In this document: positions 25,315 to 35,834 of the stretch, piece by piece
Layout: every line of letters starts with the position of its first letter
Numbering within the stretch: the stretch's first letter is position 1
Source of the DNA: Dialister histaminiformans
GTDB lineage: Bacteria > Bacillota > Negativicutes > Veillonellales > Dialisteraceae
Assembly: GCF_900103425.1 (NCBI RefSeq)
Contig: NZ_FMXA01000013.1
Location: 1 to 42,305, forward strand
Reading direction: 5' to 3'
DNA length: 42,305 bases
Notes under the pieces: generated by a model
The model's input: only the letters and a program-made list of their open reading frames with translations
Told to the model about the DNA's origin: nothing
Database searches by the model: none
Made by a program: the position numbers and the translations under genes

Positions 25315-27606
25315 ATGCACATTGACAATGACCCACTGAAAGAAGAGGCTGATCTTTTATCCTATACACGTCGCATATATCATGATTTCTACGTCCAAAA
25401 CGATATCGCCCTGCTTCTTGCATCGTTAGCCCCTGATGTTTCCTGGTGTGGCAGCGGATCACAGATGATGAGATCCGGACGGGACGAGGTCATGCGATTC
25501 TTTGTCTCCACAAAAGATGAAATGATTCCTTTCACTATTCATAACGAAACCACGGCTGTGCATCGTTTAAGTGCCGACTTCATAAACATCACCATTGCCA
25601 ATGATGTACAGACACTGCCATCCACTCCACTGCTTCTGAAAGAACATCTCAAGTGTGACATCCTATATAGGAAAAATCCGGATTGTGCCAATGGCATCTG
25701 TTGGGAAATTGTCCATATCAATAATTCCGTTTCATATGACAAACTTAATCCCGATGAAACCTATCCCATCGCCGAAGGCACCCGGGCCTATCAACAACTG
25801 ACAGAAACGCCGGTCTTACCGGAGAATAAGATTTCCTTCTTCCGCATGATAGGCAGAAAACTCATGCCCAGTCTTTCAACAGAAGAACAGCATTGTCTCA
25901 GTATCCTCTCCATCTTTGACAACTTCTCTATTGAAGATGCTACAACAGTCTGCGGCAATACCAATATCTATGCCCTGCTGAACAAACTCCTGGCTCAGGG
26001 ATTTGTTCTTCACCAGACAAAGACCACCGGTACCTATGCATTGTATCCTCTGATAAGAGAATTCCTGCAGCAGAAATTCTCTCTGCTTCCGAAAGAGGAA
26101 CAGAACCAGCATTTAACCTGCGCAGCACAACATTTTCTTTCTCAGCAGCAATATACCAAAGCCATGTCTTATGCAAACCGTGCAAAGAATTATTCTCTTT
26201 GCCTTCGCATATTCATCAGGGGCGCAGACACCATACTGCTTTCCAATCCCAAAACATACCCTATGGATTTACTGGATCATGTTCCTTCTTCTGTGCTGAA
26301 AAAACATATGTATCCGGTACTTTACATACTGCTGGACATGTATTTTACAAATGCCAGAAATCTGTATCAGAAAAATTATGACAGGGTTAATTCATTATTG
26401 ACCGGAGAGGACAAACACATATTCTTCGAGCTGTTAAAAGCCTATATTTCTCTCAACAATCTCCCCTCGATGATCAATCATATGCAAAATGCCTGCACCA
26501 TTTTACAGCACACCCATTTCCGACAAAAACTCTATGCGCCTCCTCTCGGTTTTTTATGCCCTTCTTTTGCACTAATTTACCATTCGGTGCCCGGAAAATT
26601 CAGTGAAGAAATAAATCAGCTTGCCACATTGCATCAACTGTCGGCTACTATAAATCATAAACAGAATCAGGAAGAATGGGCATTATATTTTAAGGCAGAG
26701 TACAGTTATCATACCGGAAACTGGAAAAAGTCCGCAGAAATTCTGGCTCATCTCTCAACACTGCCGGCTTTTGCCCTTGAACTGACCTTAAGAGCACGTA
26801 TCCTCTATATTCAGGGATTTATGGCTTATTTCCAGAATGATTCGAGCTCTCTTTCCGATATCTATGAAAAATTACAGTCTTTGTTGCCCCGAGCCACCAG
26901 TTATGAGTCCATGCTTATTCATCTTTGCAGCCTCCGACTACGGTCCGCCATACCGTGTATAGCTGAAAAAAATATTTCGCCAGACTCTGAACCTGAATCT
27001 CCTCTCCGCCACTCTCCCGGGCTTACCTATCAGGAACTTATCGAAACCTGTACATTGATAAAACCGGGAAACGGTATCCCTCTCCTTTATGCCGCGCTCA
27101 GAAATGAACGCTTTTCCAGAGAACGCCATTCAGTGTTAGGTGAAATTTACAGTTATTTATATCAGGCCATTGCTTATGATATGCTGAATCAGCCGGACGA
27201 CTTTCGCCAAAGTCTCACTAAAGCGCTTACTCTGGCGGCTCCGGATCATATTATTTCGCCTTTTCTTCCATTTACTTCCCATTTACCAGTCACCTGGAGT
27301 CAAATACGTGGAAGCGATTCCATGAACCATCTGATTCAGGACATAGCTTTATTTGTCCAGGAAAGACCGTATCATCTGGAAGTAAAATCTATGCAATTTC
27401 CTCTGCTACAGGAAACACTGACTGGTAAGGAACTTCGTATTATCCATCTGGCCGTATCCGGAAAAACTAACCGGGAAATTGCCGAGGAACTGCATCTCGC
27501 AGAAATTACAATAAAAAAGGCTCTTTCCCGTATATATAAAAAGCTGGGAATTAAAAACAGAACGCAGCTGGCCACCCTTATAAACCAACATTTCCTTAAT
27601 CCGTGA
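25315..27606 (+). CDS. LuxR-type regulator with SnoaL-like N-terminus and TPR-like core
   Basis: A 763-aa cytoplasmic transcription factor. Residues about 8-150 look like a SnoaL/NTF2-fold ligand domain (ADLLSYTRRIYHDFYVQND, SWCGSG, SGRDEVMRFF). Residues about 185-270 resemble the winged helix that follows the ATPase in MalT-type regulators (CLSILSIFDNFSIEDA, YALYPLIREFLQQKF). A long helical, TPR-like region runs to about 690. The last 62 residues are a LuxR/GerE helix-turn-helix (LTGKELRIIHLAVSGKTNRE). No Walker A or B is found before the winged helix, so the ATPase of MalT/LAL regulators is missing. I choose ATG 25315, 7 bases behind GGAGAGGTG; an ATG at 25234 has no site. Ligand and targets are unknown; the converging adhesin gene is one candidate. 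Confidence 0.8.
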   Translation: MHIDNDPLKEEADLLSYTRRIYHDFYVQNDIALLLASLAPDVSWCGSGSQMMRSGRDEVMRFFVSTKDEMIPFTIHNETTAVHRLSADFINITIANDVQTLPSTPLLLKEHLKCDILYRKNPDCANGICWEIVHINNSVSYDKLNPDETYPIAEGTRAYQQLTETPVLPENKISFFRMIGRKLMPSLSTEEQHCLSILSIFDNFSIEDATTVCGNTNIYALLNKLLAQGFVLHQTKTTGTYALYPLIREFLQQKFSLLPKEEQNQHLTCAAQHFLSQQQYTKAMSYANRAKNYSLCLRIFIRGADTILLSNPKTYPMDLLDHVPSSVLKKHMYPVLYILLDMYFTNARNLYQKNYDRVNSLLTGEDKHIFFELLKAYISLNNLPSMINHMQNACTILQHTHFRQKLYAPPLGFLCPSFALIYHSVPGKFSEEINQLATLHQLSATINHKQNQEEWALYFKAEYSYHTGNWKKSAEILAHLSTLPAFALELTLRARILYIQGFMAYFQNDSSSLSDIYEKLQSLLPRATSYESMLIHLCSLRLRSAIPCIAEKNISPDSEPESPLRHSPGLTYQELIETCTLIKPGNGIPLLYAALRNERFSRERHSVLGEIYSYLYQAIAYDMLNQPDDFRQSLTKALTLAAPDHIISPFLPFTSHLPVTWSQIRGSDSMNHLIQDIALFVQERPYHLEVKSMQFPLLQETLTGKELRIIHLAVSGKTNREIAEELHLAEITIKKALSRIYKKLGIKNRTQLATLINQHFLNP

Positions 27607-27639
27607 AAGATCATGCCTCTGCACTTTCCCGTCAAAATC

Positions 27640-27686
27640 AAAAAAGGATTCAGAAATACCATAAATTATTTCTGAATCCTTTTTTC
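27640..27686 (+). terminator. terminator of the LuxR-type regulator
   Basis: AAAAAGGATTCAGAAATA pairs with TATTTCTGAATCCTTTTT and ends in T on the plus strand, 35 bp after the stop codon. Confidence 0.92.
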
Positions 27687-27791
27687 TTTGTCCCCCTTTT
27701 AAGTACCCTGCTTGTTGCAGTCTGGTGGTCATTACCATCTTCGCTTCCAATAAACAGCTGTCAGTCCCTGCTCACATTTCCACCAATATAT
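27687..27791. other. gap between convergent regulator and adhesin genes
   Basis: Between the two convergent genes (27607-27899, 293 bp) I see only the two terminator hairpins. Short open frames in it overlap those hairpins and lack ribosome binding sites. Confidence 0.6.
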
Positions 27792-27832
27792 AAGGGTCAA
27801 TGCACAGAATTTTTACCTATGCATTGACCCTT
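27792..27832 (-). terminator. terminator-like hairpin after the adhesin gene
   Basis: AAGGGTCAATGCA (27792-27804) pairs perfectly with TGCATTGACCCTT (27820-27832). On the minus strand it is followed by TATATATT rather than a pure U-run, so it is a moderate terminator. Confidence 0.7.
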
Positions 27833-27899
27833 TCCTCAAATCATCATCTCCCGTAACTAACATCCGGCCTGGAGGGACGAAAACTGATGATTAATGAGG

Positions 27900-29621
27900 T
27901 TATGCCTTGTTGCTGGCTGTCATGGCCTGGAGCTCCGGACGGAATTCATCAATTAGTTCTTTTTCCGCCTTAACGCCCTTTGAAAGTGCTTTGTAGATAA
28001 TTTCCGCCATTTCATAGCGGGTCATCTGACGCTCCCCATGGTATTTGCCATCTTCATAACCTTCTATGATGCCGTTCCCAGCCAACCGGGAAACTGCTTC
28101 ATATGCCCAGTGGTTAGCTGGTACATCAGGGAATTCCTTGGACATATTAGGATTCAGCACGGAAAGCAATGCGTCCATGCGTGCTTCGAGCTCCTTAACT
28201 TCCTGACGAAGGATTTCATTCTCCTTGATCGCATTCTCAGTTGCTGCACGTGCCGACTTATTGCCACCGCGGCCCACTCTTACAGAAATTCCGCCGCCCA
28301 CCATGTTTTCACCGGTACCGAACGAGGTAGATACTCCAAGCATTACGTCTTCATTCGGACGATAGTACATGCCTATAGCTGCTGCCGTTTCATCCCTGTA
28401 ATTGCCTACGGCTGCCGCCACATTCAACTTAGAATCCTTATCGAATTCCAGTGGATTAAGGTTAGCCAGTGCCGCTGCATTAGCCCCCACCTTATCCAGG
28501 CGGCTGTCCAGTTTGGACACTCTCTGATTAGTATTGTAGAGCTGAGAACCGTTTACCGCGTCCATGCTGGTCGGTGACAGTTCGCCTGGAGCTACATTGG
28601 TTATCTTCTTGTTATTTGCGTTGATTCCTTCCGCGCTGATATATGTTTCATTGCCAACCTTGAAAGAAGCGGCTGTCACATCACCAGTGACGGATGCATT
28701 ACCAGCCACGTTCAGATTCTTAGCAATATCCACATCATCGTGGAAAGTTGCTTTTCCTGCTTCCACATTTCCTGTAGTGCTGATGGTTCCACTTCCTGCA
28801 TTCAGATTTCCTCCACTCAGAGTAAGGTCATGTCCTGTCATAGAACCGGTAACACTGAGACTTCCCCCGGTAATGCTTCCATCTGCATTTAATGCAGCCG
28901 CTGCATCGGTACTGTTACTGCCGCCTGCATATACCCCACTGACGTCCATCTTGGTTCCTGTACCAACAGACAGTCCGGTAGTATCTATGGTTACCGCATT
29001 GGTCTCACCTTTATTGATAATCAGAGTATCTGCCGGATTAACTGAGGTGGTTACGTTACCATCCGCATCAACAGAAGAAGTGATTTTCTGCAACGTATTA
29101 TTTTCATCTACCGCCAGACCATGGTTGATTGCTCCAGACAGTGCATCTACATTGGCCTGATCATGATCAGCCTGTGCCTGCAATGCGGTCTTGGTTGCGT
29201 AGGTAGTCTCCGCATCTGCCGTTTTCAGATACGTAGTGGAAATATCATTACCATCCTTATCGCTCACAGCCTTTTCTGCTTCTGTTGCATTGGCTACATT
29301 ATTTACCACGACAGTTGTAGAACTGCCATCCCCTTTAGTAACAGTGAGTGTAGCCCCGGCCCCTGAAACATCGGTTACCACATCGGATAGCTCACCAGAA
29401 AGTACGGTGGCTGTTCCACTTGCCGGTGTGCTGACCTCCGTCGTACTGAGAGCGGCAAAACTCATTCCCGCCCCAGACAATAACGCCCCAGCCGTCATAG
29501 CGGCAATAACCAAGCCCCGCGTGGCTTTCCCTGCACTTTTTGTATGTGCTCTGGCAAATTCTGATGTAACCACATAACAATTCTTTGCCTGATTGTAAAT
29601 AACTCTGTAAATCCTGTTCAT
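27900..29621 (-). CDS. trimeric autotransporter adhesin with C-terminal SLH domain
   Basis: A 573-aa surface protein, secreted by type Vc. Residues 1-24 (MNRIYRVIYNQAKNCYVVTS) form an ESPR-type extended signal, followed by a hydrophobic signal core ending near Phe-Ala-Ala. The passenger (about 60-340) is Thr/Ser/Gly/Asn-rich and repetitive. A YadA-type neck (ITNVAPGELSPTSMDAVNG) covers 341-387 and the four-strand membrane anchor 388-453. Unusually, the chain continues with a coiled coil (454-495) and a full SLH motif (496-548; DVPANHWAYEAVSRL, MTRYEMAEIIYKAL). The anchor's last strand should end in the periplasm, so the SLH domain is placed to bind peptidoglycan. ATG 29621 follows AAGGAGGG. 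Confidence 0.9.
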   Translation of the reverse strand: MNRIYRVIYNQAKNCYVVTSEFARAHTKSAGKATRGLVIAAMTAGALLSGAGMSFAALSTTEVSTPASGTATVLSGELSDVVTDVSGAGATLTVTKGDGSSTTVVVNNVANATEAEKAVSDKDGNDISTTYLKTADAETTYATKTALQAQADHDQANVDALSGAINHGLAVDENNTLQKITSSVDADGNVTTSVNPADTLIINKGETNAVTIDTTGLSVGTGTKMDVSGVYAGGSNSTDAAAALNADGSITGGSLSVTGSMTGHDLTLSGGNLNAGSGTISTTGNVEAGKATFHDDVDIAKNLNVAGNASVTGDVTAASFKVGNETYISAEGINANNKKITNVAPGELSPTSMDAVNGSQLYNTNQRVSKLDSRLDKVGANAAALANLNPLEFDKDSKLNVAAAVGNYRDETAAAIGMYYRPNEDVMLGVSTSFGTGENMVGGGISVRVGRGGNKSARAATENAIKENEILRQEVKELEARMDALLSVLNPNMSKEFPDVPANHWAYEAVSRLAGNGIIEGYEDGKYHGERQMTRYEMAEIIYKALSKGVKAEKELIDEFRPELQAMTASNKA

Positions 29622-30150
29622 ATGTATACCCTCCTTTTGAACACCATCTTTTGTGACAGCTTCAGGCCAGATGAACTGCCGGTCTGTCAACTCCCAAATA
29701 TTAAAGGCCCTTTCCGGAATCTTCCGGAAAGGGCTCTGCAATACACCGGGGTAAACTATCACCTTACTCTTCCCCTGCGATGCAGCCTTATCTTGGCCGG
29801 ATGATTCTCTGCATCAGGAATATGCTGGCTGCTTACGCCATCTCATCCCCTGAAAGTCTATCAAACCTTTTACTGTGAATAGTATAAAAAACCGGGGTTA
29901 TTTCAAAAAGTATACTCAAGTATATTCTTACTTTTTACTTGTACATCAATTGCACGACATTGGCACACCACAAATAATCTGAAATTCCGCTAATGGTTGA
30001 CACTTGCTGCATTTTATCTCGATTGTAAACTTTATTTCGTTCTTCAAAAAAACATTATTAGATAAAAATTCATCCGGCGTTATATTATAAAATTAAGTTA
30101 TACTTTCGTATATAAGTGTATATTTATTCCTCGCATTCCCATTTTATGAC
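29622..30150 (-). promoter_or_regulatory. long gene-free region upstream of the adhesin
   Basis: About 530 bp without a gene. It holds a near-perfect hairpin (29707-29734) and repeated AAGTATA/GTATA elements (29908-29924, 30100-30126). There are two possible minus-strand promoters: TTTTTG-17-TATACT at 29881-29909, and TATACG-17-TATAAT at 30084-30112. Either would give a leader of about 250 or 460 nt. The AT content rises sharply from 29870 to 30150. Confidence 0.5.
29707..29734. repeat. 13-bp hairpin with double TTCCGGAA in the adhesin leader
   Basis: GCCCTTTCCGGAA, two bases, TTCCGGAAAGGGC: each arm contains the palindrome TTCCGGAA. On the minus strand it is followed by CTTTAATATTT. It may be an attenuator hairpin or a double operator. 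Confidence 0.7.
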
Positions 30151-30154
30151 AATA

Positions 30155-30192
30155 AAAAAGCAGAAAATACAGTTTTGTATTTTCTGCTTTTT
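30155..30192 (-). terminator. terminator of ligA
   Basis: A perfect 17-bp stem (AAAAAGCAGAAAATACA and its complement) around a 4-nt loop, ending in TTTTT on the minus strand. Confidence 0.93.
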
Positions 30193-30219
30193 GTATAAAC
30201 ACTAATATTCAGAGAGATA

Positions 30220-32241
<2,022 letters not shown>

Positions 32242-32299
32242 TTATAAAGAGCATACGGCTATATTTTACCACGTACCCCAGCGCAGATACATTACCATG

Positions 32300-32346
32300 A
32301 AAAAAGCTATGAAAAGATATCTTTTCCCATCTCTTTTCATAGCTTT
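32300..32346 (-). terminator. terminator between pcrA and ligA
   Basis: AAAGCTATGAAAAGA pairs with TCTTTTCATAGCTTT on the minus strand across a loop of about 13 nt and continues with T. It follows pcrA by 35 bp. Confidence 0.88.
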
Positions 32347-32381
32347 ACAATTTTTGTCAGATGATTAAGTCATTCCCCTTT

Positions 32382-34592
32382 TCAATCTTCCTTTTCCAGA
32401 GGAGCGAAAGCTGCCATAACCTGGCGAACCTGCTGACCTGGGAACTGCAGTTTTAAAATCATGCTCTTTCCTGTCCCTGATACAGACAGTACTTTGCCTT
32501 TCCCCCACAGCTTATGAATAACCTTATCCCCGGCTTTCCAGTCGTATCGTGCTCCCTGGCTGCGATTTTTAGGAATTCCGGAATATGCGGCTGTCGAGAC
32601 GGCACGCTCACTGGCATATGTATCATATCGGCGCATAACCTGAGTCTTGCGCCGCTGGCTTTCTTCTACTTCAATCTGCTGCACCAGATCCGACGGTATT
32701 TCCTTCAGGAACCGGCTTGGTGTATAAGGTTTAAGCTTACCATACATAGTCCTCATCCGGGTATTGGTAAGATAAAGTTTCTGCCTTGCACGGGTAATCC
32801 CTACATAACAGAGGCGCCGTTCCTCTTCCATCGCCGTATCATTCATAAGAGACCGGACGCCCGGGAAAATGCCTTCATCCATACCGGCAATGTATACAAC
32901 AGGGAACTCCAGTCCCTTGGCGCTGTGCAATGTCATAAGGGTGACCTTATCATCTTCTCCATCATAGTTGTCCACATCATTAACCAGGGCCACCTGTTCA
33001 AGAAATGCGGTAAGATCCCCATCTGGATTATTTCTCATAAAATCTCTGGCTACAGACAACAGTTCGCCCAGATTTTCTTCCCTGCTTTCTGACTGCGGAT
33101 CATCACTCTTCTGCAGATTTCTAAGATATCCAGTATCATCCAGCACTTTCTGTATCAGCTGGAATACATCCCCCTCCGACACCGCATTGAGTAGTCCGAA
33201 AATCAGGGCGCTGAATTTCTGCAGTTTCTGTCTGGCTGAAGAGGTCACATTGGTATCATCCGCTGCCATAACCGCCTCAAAAAGGGAAATGCCATGTTCA
33301 CTGGCATATTCTGACAGTTTTTCCACCGTAGTTGCACCAATCCCACGTTTTGGCGTATTGATGATGCGACGGAGACTGATATCATCCCTCATATTTCCCA
33401 GCACCTTCAAATATGCCATGATATCCTTAATTTCTGCACGGTCATAGAATCTTACTCCGCCAACCATAGTATAGGCAATCCCTCGCCTGACGAGCGCTTC
33501 TTCCAGAATACGGGACTGTGCATTCATTCGATACAGAATAGCCATATTCCCATAGGGAACCCGATTCTGTTCATGATTCTTTTTCATGCTGGAAACAATA
33601 TAGTTAGCTTCCTCATGCTCATCTACCGCTTCAAAATGCTGGATAAGCGCGCCTTTTTCATTTTGTGTCCACAACCGCTTGGATGGTCTGTCCAGATTAT
33701 TCTTAATGACTTCATTAGCTGCCTGAAGAATAACTTTAGTCGACCGGTAATTTTGTTCCAGCTTAATTATCTTCGCATCCGGGTAATCCTTCTGGAAATC
33801 GAGAATATTCCTGAGATCCGCACCTCGCCAGGAATAAATACTCTGGTCCGCATCCCCAACAGCGCAGATATTCTGGCGGTTTCCTGCTATATATCTGGCC
33901 ATCAGATACTGCGCATGGTTAGTATCCTGATATTCATCAATCAGAATATAGTGAAAACGGTTCTGCCACTTTTCACGGATTTCCTTTTTCTTGAGCAGTT
34001 CTGTCGTTACCAGAAGCAGGTCATCAAAATCAAGCGCATTGTTGCGTTTCATAGCTGCATCATACCGGTCATAAATATCGGCTATACGTTGAGCAAAAAA
34101 GTTATCTCCCACCGCTTTCCGGTAAGCTGCCGGGCCAAGCAGACGGTTCTTAGCACTGGAAATATGCCCGGCCACGGCATTTGGCTGGAACTGTTTATCG
34201 TCCAGATTCATCTCCTTCAGTATATTTTTTATAAGCTGTTTGGTATCATCTGAATCATAAATTGTAAACTGAGACGTATACGGTGGATAATTCTGTATTT
34301 CCCTCCGGAGGAATCTGGCGCCAAAAGAGTGGAATGTATACATCCAGATATATTCCGCCTCACTCCCAACCAGGTTGTGTACACGTTCCCGCATTTCCTG
34401 AGCCGCCTTATTTGTAAAGGTGATTGCCAGAATTTTATGCGGATCAATCCCCTTTTCCAGCATATATGCAATACGACAGGTCAATGCCTTGGTCTTACCG
34501 GAACCTGCCCCGGCCATAATCAGCAGCGGGCCATCAATCTGCTGTACAGCAGCACGCTGTTCTTTGTTCAGGCTATCTAAAAACTCAGCCAT
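32382..34592 (-). CDS. pcrA: ATP-dependent DNA helicase, UvrD/PcrA type
   Basis: A 736-aa superfamily 1 3'-5' helicase. It removes UvrC and the excised oligonucleotide in repair and clears proteins from DNA. The start LNKEQRAAVQQIDGPLLIMA, Walker A AGAGSGKT, motif Ia AITFTNKAAQEM, motif II DEYQDTN, motif III GDADQSIYSWRGA and motif VI YVGITRARQKLYL are all present. The C-terminal tail (about 685-736; WKAGDKVIHKLWGKGKVLS) is the Tudor-like domain that contacts RNA polymerase in PcrA. ATG follows GAGGAGG. With uvrBAC and ligA it completes the excision-repair path in this window. Confidence 0.97.
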   Translation of the reverse strand: MAEFLDSLNKEQRAAVQQIDGPLLIMAGAGSGKTKALTCRIAYMLEKGIDPHKILAITFTNKAAQEMRERVHNLVGSEAEYIWMYTFHSFGARFLRREIQNYPPYTSQFTIYDSDDTKQLIKNILKEMNLDDKQFQPNAVAGHISSAKNRLLGPAAYRKAVGDNFFAQRIADIYDRYDAAMKRNNALDFDDLLLVTTELLKKKEIREKWQNRFHYILIDEYQDTNHAQYLMARYIAGNRQNICAVGDADQSIYSWRGADLRNILDFQKDYPDAKIIKLEQNYRSTKVILQAANEVIKNNLDRPSKRLWTQNEKGALIQHFEAVDEHEEANYIVSSMKKNHEQNRVPYGNMAILYRMNAQSRILEEALVRRGIAYTMVGGVRFYDRAEIKDIMAYLKVLGNMRDDISLRRIINTPKRGIGATTVEKLSEYASEHGISLFEAVMAADDTNVTSSARQKLQKFSALIFGLLNAVSEGDVFQLIQKVLDDTGYLRNLQKSDDPQSESREENLGELLSVARDFMRNNPDGDLTAFLEQVALVNDVDNYDGEDDKVTLMTLHSAKGLEFPVVYIAGMDEGIFPGVRSLMNDTAMEEERRLCYVGITRARQKLYLTNTRMRTMYGKLKPYTPSRFLKEIPSDLVQQIEVEESQRRKTQVMRRYDTYASERAVSTAAYSGIPKNRSQGARYDWKAGDKVIHKLWGKGKVLSVSGTGKSMILKLQFPGQQVRQVMAAFAPLEKED

Positions 34593-34664
34593 GTATTATT
34601 TCCTCCTCCACATGGGATTCCAATTCCTTCACAATAAATCCAATAGAATCTATATGTAAAAAAC

Positions 34665-34702
34665 ATAATAAAACCCGTACATTCTTATGGTATGTACGGG
34701 CC
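34665..34702 (-). terminator. terminator of ppaC
   Basis: CCCGTACAT (34674-34682) and ATGTACGGG (34692-34700) pair; the minus strand continues TTTTATTATG. Confidence 0.85.
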
Positions 34703-34732
34703 TTATATCTATACAGTTATCCCTGACAGAAA

Positions 34733-35659
34733 TTATTCAGCATATGCCTTGATAAGCTGTGGGGATACCTGCTTCTTACGGGACATAACCTTTGGCAGAT
34801 ATACGCAGTTATCTTCAGCATTCTTATTAAATGCCTTTTCTGCAACATCCTTTGCACCATCAGTGAACCAGAGATAAGTATCTTCGGTAAGAATATTGGT
34901 CACCATGAGATAGGAAGCAACATAGTTATGCGCTGCACGGTTCTTTTCCAGTGCTGCCATAATATCAGCCTTCTTCGCATTGATTGGTTCTACATCCATT
35001 ACAGAGATCTGTCCAACAGTGAATACCTTACCTGCTGATTCAAATTCCTTGGTATCATTTCCAGCAAGCTTTTCAGCCGGATAGTCAGAAATATCAGCAC
35101 CAGCCTTAAGCATTTCCATGCCGTATTCTTCGTAATTAACTCCAGCCAGTTCAGCCAGTTCCTTAACTGCTTCGCGATCCTTATCCGTGGTAGTCGGGGA
35201 ACGGAACAAAACGGTATCAGAAATAATAGCAGAAAGCATCATGCCAGCCATAGCTCTGGACGGCTTCACGTTGTTCAGTTTATAGAGATTATAGATGATG
35301 GTATTCACACAGCCTACCGGGCAGAACAGAATGAAAATCGGGCTTGCTGTTTCAAAATCACCAATTCTATGATGATCTACCAGTTCAATAACTTCAGCAT
35401 CCTTAATGCCATCCACACACTGCTTGGATTCGTTGTGGTCAACCAGAATAACCTGCTGACCAGCTTCTACATGGTCAATAAATTCCGGTGCTTCCACGCC
35501 AAAATAATCCAGAGCAAATTTGGATTCTTTGTTTAATTCGCCTGCGCGATAAGCAGCTGCATCCATTCCCAGTTCACGCTTGAGATTAGAATAGCTGATA
35601 GCTGCTGCAATAGAATCCGTATCCGGAGACTTATGTCCAATAACGATAACTTTGCTCAT
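34733..35659 (-). CDS. ppaC: manganese-dependent inorganic pyrophosphatase
   Basis: A 308-aa family II (DHH) pyrophosphatase that splits pyrophosphate and pulls biosynthetic reactions forward. Metal and active-site motifs are visible: GHKSPDTDS at 8-16 (most members have Asn where this has Ser), VDHNE, VDHHRIGDF, and the C-terminal SRKKQVSPQL that closes over the substrate. There is no CBS or DRTGG insert, so it is the unregulated short form. ATG follows AAAGGAG. An extended -10 (TGGTATAAT) lies 40 bp upstream. Confidence 0.96.
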   Translation of the reverse strand: MSKVIVIGHKSPDTDSIAAAISYSNLKRELGMDAAAYRAGELNKESKFALDYFGVEAPEFIDHVEAGQQVILVDHNESKQCVDGIKDAEVIELVDHHRIGDFETASPIFILFCPVGCVNTIIYNLYKLNNVKPSRAMAGMMLSAIISDTVLFRSPTTTDKDREAVKELAELAGVNYEEYGMEMLKAGADISDYPAEKLAGNDTKEFESAGKVFTVGQISVMDVEPINAKKADIMAALEKNRAAHNYVASYLMVTNILTEDTYLWFTDGAKDVAEKAFNKNAEDNCVYLPKVMSRKKQVSPQLIKAYAE

Positions 35660-35698
35660 TTGTATTCTCCTTTTTACACAATCGATGAATCTTTAAGT

Positions 35699-35707
35699 AT
35701 TATACCA
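35699..35707 (-). promoter_or_regulatory. extended -10 promoter of ppaC
   Basis: TGGTATAAT on the minus strand, preceded by a T-rich stretch and an AGTTTAAACT palindrome (about 35726-35735). No clear -35. Confidence 0.6.
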
Positions 35708-35780
35708 TAAACCAGAAAAAAAACAGTTTAAACTTTCAACTTTTTCTATTTTTCCTGATATCAGTACTCAAACTCCAATA

Positions 35781-35825
35781 AAAAAGAATTGTGGCAATAC
35801 CTGTTGTATTATCCACAATCCTTTC
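35781..35825 (-). terminator. terminator of the RND pump operon
   Basis: GATTGTGG...CCACAATTC stem with inner TAATAC/GTATTG pairing, one bulge, followed by TTTTTT on the minus strand, 10 bp after the pump gene. Confidence 0.82.
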
Positions 35826-35834
35826 TTATGCTGA

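Noticed and set aside
28564-29160. 198-codon plus-strand open frame opposite the adhesin
   Set aside because: It reflects the Thr/Ser/Gly repeats of the adhesin read backwards, with no ribosome binding site.
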